Source of the DNA: a bacterium
GTDB taxonomy: Bacteria > CSSED10-310 > JAJRTK01
Length of the DNA stretch: 8,759 bases
Assembly (NCBI GenBank): GCA_024278345.1
Contig: JAJRTK010000165.1
Location: 1-8,759 of the forward strand
Reading direction: 5' to 3'
The notes under the pieces were generated by a model. That model was not told where the DNA came from and did no database searches. It saw only the letters and a list, made by a program, of their open reading frames with translations. Positions 6,697 to 8,759 of the stretch are shown here, piece by piece (positions within the stretch are counted from its first letter, which is position 1; every line of letters starts with the position of its first letter). The position numbers and the translations under genes were made by a program.

Positions 6697-7434
6697 GTGA
6701 ATCTTAGGAACGGCGCCCGGGCCTCTGGCCCTGGAAGCCGGCGGAGGCGCCGGAACGGGGTCCACCTACCAGCTCAACATCGGCAAGATCGAGATGGTGT
6801 TGCGGCGAACCCAAAACCAACACTCGTCAGAGAAAAAGACGGCACCGACCGCTGCTGGTGGTGCGTCAGCGACCCTCTCTATCTAGCCTATCATGACGAA
6901 GAATGGGGGTTCCCTGTCAGCAACGACCGGCGCCTTTTCGAGAAGATCTGCCTGGAGGGGTTTCAGGCCGGCTTGAGCTGGCTCACGATTCTGCGCAAGC
7001 GGGAGGCTTTCCGGAAGGCGTTTCTGGGCTTCGATTTTACTCGCCTTGTCCAGTTCGATGAGACCGATATCAAACGTCTCCTGGCCGACGTGGCCATCGT
7101 GCGCCACCGCAAAAAGATCGAAGCCACCCTAAACAATGCCAGCCGCGCCCACGAAATCATCGCGGAGTTCGGTTCCCTGGCCGCCTTCTTCTGGCAGTTC
7201 GAGCCTGGCGCCAAAACCCCACCCACCCCGATGATCGGCCAAACGGAGGAATCCAAGCGCCTGAGCCTGGACCTCAAGAAAAGGGGATGGCGGTTCGTGG
7301 GGCCCACCACCGCCTACGCCTTCATGCAGGCCATGGGCCTGGTGAACGATCACGTAGAAGGCTGCCACGCACGGGAAAAGGTCCAGCGGGCCAGGGCCGC
7401 CTTCCGCCCGCCAACCGGCCACCGCCGCGGCTGA
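6697..7434 (+). CDS. tag: DNA-3-methyladenine glycosylase I
   Basis: A base-excision repair enzyme that removes 3-methyladenine from alkylated DNA. From residue 50 to about 225 it aligns with E. coli Tag. The zinc ligands of the E. coli enzyme (Cys4, His17, His175, Cys179) correspond to Cys53 (DRCWWC), His66 (AYHDEEWG), His219 and Cys223 (NDHVEGC). The active-site Glu38 and Trp46 correspond to Glu87 and Trp95 in ICLEGFQAGLSWLTILRKRE, and KKRGWRFVGPTTAYAFMQAMGLVNDH is matched in two parts. The first 49 residues have no counterpart: E. coli Tag begins three residues before its first Cys. They are basic and low-complexity (SRRRRRNG) and are translated from a dispersed intergenic repeat. No ATG, GTG or TTG occurs in frame between the GTG at 6697 and the conserved part. 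That GTG has AGGG 6 nt upstream and lies 8 nt after the previous stop, which supports it. Confidence 0.93.
   Translation: MNLRNGARASGPGSRRRRRNGVHLPAQHRQDRDGVAANPKPTLVREKDGTDRCWWCVSDPLYLAYHDEEWGFPVSNDRRLFEKICLEGFQAGLSWLTILRKREAFRKAFLGFDFTRLVQFDETDIKRLLADVAIVRHRKKIEATLNNASRAHEIIAEFGSLAAFFWQFEPGAKTPPTPMIGQTEESKRLSLDLKKRGWRFVGPTTAYAFMQAMGLVNDHVEGCHAREKVQRARAAFRPPTGHRRG
6711..6753. repeat. Dispersed repeat, copy 1, with two hairpins
   Basis: The region contains two adjacent perfect hairpins: GGGCC-TCT-GGCCC (6719-6731) and CCGGCG-GAGG-CGCCGG (6738-6753). Its 21-nt core at 6728-6748 matches 8687-8707 at 20 of 21 positions. It lies inside the 5' end of the tag reading frame and encodes the Arg-rich, non-conserved N-terminus. 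Confidence 0.75.
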
Positions 7435-7456
7435 GCCACCTTCCTCCCGCCCACCA

Positions 7457-7485
7457 GCCCTGGAAGCGACTGAACCGGAACGGGG
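7457..7485. repeat. Partial repeat copy downstream of tag
   Basis: GCCCTGGAAGC (7457-7467) and CCGGAACGGGG (7475-7485) also occur, in the same order and orientation, at 6728-6738 and 6750-6760. The tag core is therefore bracketed by imperfect direct repeats. The middle part differs in length (7 versus 11 nt). Confidence 0.6.
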
Positions 7486-7601
7486 CATCCACGTAAATCG
7501 GGACACTTCGAGGGTTGTGAAATTGCAAGCCCGCCGGAAAGGGCTGGAACTCGCTCACACTAGGGGCGAGACGGGCCTGCGGGCGCCCTCACCGCTGGTT
7601 C

Positions 7602-8549
7602 TCATCCCAGGGCCGTGGAGCCCCTCTGGTAAACCGGCAGGAAAAACCTCGATTCGATCCTTCTTGCTCCGCTTTTTCCTCGAACGTCGAGTTCCCAGCG
7701 ATAGACGTAGGACTCGGGCGTCACGTGAGTGCTCCAGGCGGGCTCGGCGGGAAGATCGAAGGCGATGGGCAGCTCCTCCCCCTTTTGTCGCCGCATCCAC
7801 TGCCTCTGGCTCCACAGCACTTGCCGGGCTTCTTCCCGTGCCTTTCCCACGCGAACTTCCTGCTTCGAAGTCGGCTTTTCTTCCACGTAGCGCAAGGTGA
7901 CTTCGACCGGAAGCCGAGGATTGGGCACCAGGTAGACCTCCAGCTTCGCTCCTGGCGAATAGGGAAAATTCGCGAACCGCAGCCGATACTGCTCCTCTCG
8001 CCAGGCCTTCACTGCGAGGTAGACTCCCACGAGGAACCAGATGACGAGGATGATATCGACGATCCCCAGAAAAAGGTGGCCCACTGGAACGCCGATGTCG
8101 AACCTCAAGACTCCGAAAATCGAGATCTCCCCCCTGCCGTGCTCCCCCAGCATCATCCAATGGAACGGAATGAAGAAGAAGAGGGAAACAACCGTCAAGG
8201 AAAGCATGAACCGCCAAGTGAGCGCGGGCGGCTCTTCCTCGACGCCACCGGGATCCCATGGGTGATCCCACACCCACCACTCCCCGGGGAACCTCCGGCT
8301 CAGGAGAACGCACTGGTTCCGCTCGCGTCCAGCCTTCCATCCCCTGACGACGAAACTGAAACCGCCCACGAAGAAAACGACGCCGATACAAGCCACGAGG
8401 TACGGCGGGCCGTTGATCTTGCTCACGGGCGGCACGATCTCCAATCCCATGGCAATCAGCCAGAGTCCCAACCCTCCAAAGACGACAAAGAGCCCCCAAA
8501 CGATCCGCATCGACTTCTTGAATTCGTTTTCCAGTTTTGTGGTCGGCAT
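7602..8549 (-). CDS. Four-helix membrane protein with C-terminal beta-rich domain
   Basis: A 315-residue protein of unknown function. Hydrophobic segments lie at about residues 16-37, 49-70, 112-132 and 155-180. Between the second and third is a Trp-rich loop (FPGEWWVWDHPWDPGG, 87-102). After the fourth comes a domain of about 130 residues, soluble and predicted beta-rich, with KLEVYLVPNPRLPVEVTLRYVEE (two parts), VLWSQRQ, ELPIAFDLPAEP (259-270), YVYRWELDVRG (281-291) and a terminal SRFFLPVY (300-307). The pattern of W near a strand, PIAFDLP, then WxLxV and FxxPV recalls arrestin-like sandwich domains in unannotated proteobacterial membrane proteins. That comparison is from memory. Start at ATG 8549, with AGGAGG 6 nt upstream. 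An upstream in-frame ATG at 8585 would lie before this site. The gene is convergent with tag, with 167 nt between them. Confidence 0.82.
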   Translation of the reverse strand: MPTTKLENEFKKSMRIVWGLFVVFGGLGLWLIAMGLEIVPPVSKINGPPYLVACIGVVFFVGGFSFVVRGWKAGRERNQCVLLSRRFPGEWWVWDHPWDPGGVEEEPPALTWRFMLSLTVVSLFFFIPFHWMMLGEHGRGEISIFGVLRFDIGVPVGHLFLGIVDIILVIWFLVGVYLAVKAWREEQYRLRFANFPYSPGAKLEVYLVPNPRLPVEVTLRYVEEKPTSKQEVRVGKAREEARQVLWSQRQWMRRQKGEELPIAFDLPAEPAWSTHVTPESYVYRWELDVRGKSGARRIESRFFLPVYQRGSTALG

Positions 8550-8555
8550 GCCTTT

Positions 8556-8561
8556 CCTCCT
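8556..8561 (-). promoter_or_regulatory. Ribosome binding site of the membrane protein gene
   Basis: A perfect AGGAGG on the minus strand, 6 nt before the ATG at 8549. It fixes the start over the in-frame ATG at 8585 and also argues against the overlapping longer minus-strand frame. Confidence 0.9.
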
Positions 8562-8670
8562 GGTCCATGCTCCAAGCATGAACACTAGTCCGGCGCCCCT
8601 CCACGCCTTCCGTGGGAAGAAAAAACTAGGCCTCGGTCATGGTTCCGGCCACGGTGCAGATTTCAGACGC

Positions 8671-8744
8671 CGCCCCGGGGCTTCCAGCCCTGGAACCCGG
8701 CGGAGGCTCTGCCTCCGGACCTCCGCTGGGAGCGCCGCTCCCAG
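8671..8744. repeat. Dispersed repeat copy 2 and a cluster of three hairpins
   Basis: Three perfect hairpins in a row: TTCCAG-CC-CTGGAA (8682-8695), CGGAGGC-TCT-GCCTCCG (8701-8717) and CTGGGAGC-GCC-GCTCCCAG (8726-8744). The left part, 8671-8707, is related to 6711-6748, with a 21-nt core differing at one base. The cluster lies upstream of the membrane protein gene (minus strand), near the window edge. It could be a REP-like element. No T-run follows a stem, so it is not a typical terminator. Confidence 0.7.
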
Positions 8745-8759
8745 ACCCACGCCAGGGAG

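Noticed and set aside
7528-7545. Terminator between tag and the convergent membrane gene
   Set aside because: AGCCC and GGGCT give only a 5-bp stem with an 8-nt loop and no T-run on either side.
7725-8588. Plus-strand frame of 287 codons
   Set aside because: It is antisense to the membrane protein gene. Its composition (Pro, His, Asp, Glu) is the usual mirror of a hydrophobic gene.
7555-8604. Minus-strand frame of 349 codons overlapping the membrane protein gene
   Set aside because: Same strand but another frame. It is Arg/Gly-rich without hydrophobic helices, whereas the frame at 7602-8549 has a perfect ribosome binding site and a coherent membrane protein.

Overview
This 8.76 kb window is G+C-rich, densely coding bacterial chromosome. 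It holds six protein genes in two divergent blocks and one convergent pair. Nearly every gap between genes carries short G+C-rich inverted repeats. The palindrome-rich spacers, together with the mix of genes, loosely suggest a PVC-group bacterium (Verrucomicrobiota-like). That is an impression: there is no rRNA or other marker here to settle it.

Layout. (1) Minus strand, 1-2346: an E. coli-type alpha-phosphoglucomutase (pgm), followed in the same direction by a HEAT-repeat-like protein that runs off the left edge. (2) 2347-3014: a long divergent spacer with inverted repeats and no credible gene. (3) Plus strand, 3015-5312: a DUF445-family membrane protein, then, 36 nt downstream and with a strong ribosome binding site, a protein whose C-terminal half resembles the Abi-alpha (DUF4393) family. 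(4) 5313-5803: a spacer with an 83-bp tandem duplication (two hairpins per copy) and a long-stem hairpin in the leader of the next gene. (5) Plus strand, 5804-7434: an unrecognised soluble alpha-helical protein with an Ala/Pro/Glu-rich repetitive tail, then, 8 nt after its stop, DNA-3-methyladenine glycosylase I (tag). (6) Minus strand, 7602-8549, convergent with tag: a four-helix membrane protein with a C-terminal beta-rich domain. (7) 8550-8759: a spacer ending in a run of three hairpins.

How the genes fit together. Pgm interconverts glucose-1-phosphate and glucose-6-phosphate. Tag repairs alkylated DNA. The other four have no established role that can be read from sequence. The most system-like unit is the DUF445/Abi-alpha pair: both are poorly understood families, they lie in tight operon spacing, and the second has a variable linker built from a recent 42-nt tandem repeat. 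A second theme is a dispersed repeat. Its core occurs at 6728-6748 and 8687-8707 (20 of 21 bases identical), with a partial copy at 7457-7485. One copy is translated as the odd N-terminus of Tag. No phage, transposase, CRISPR or tRNA gene is visible.
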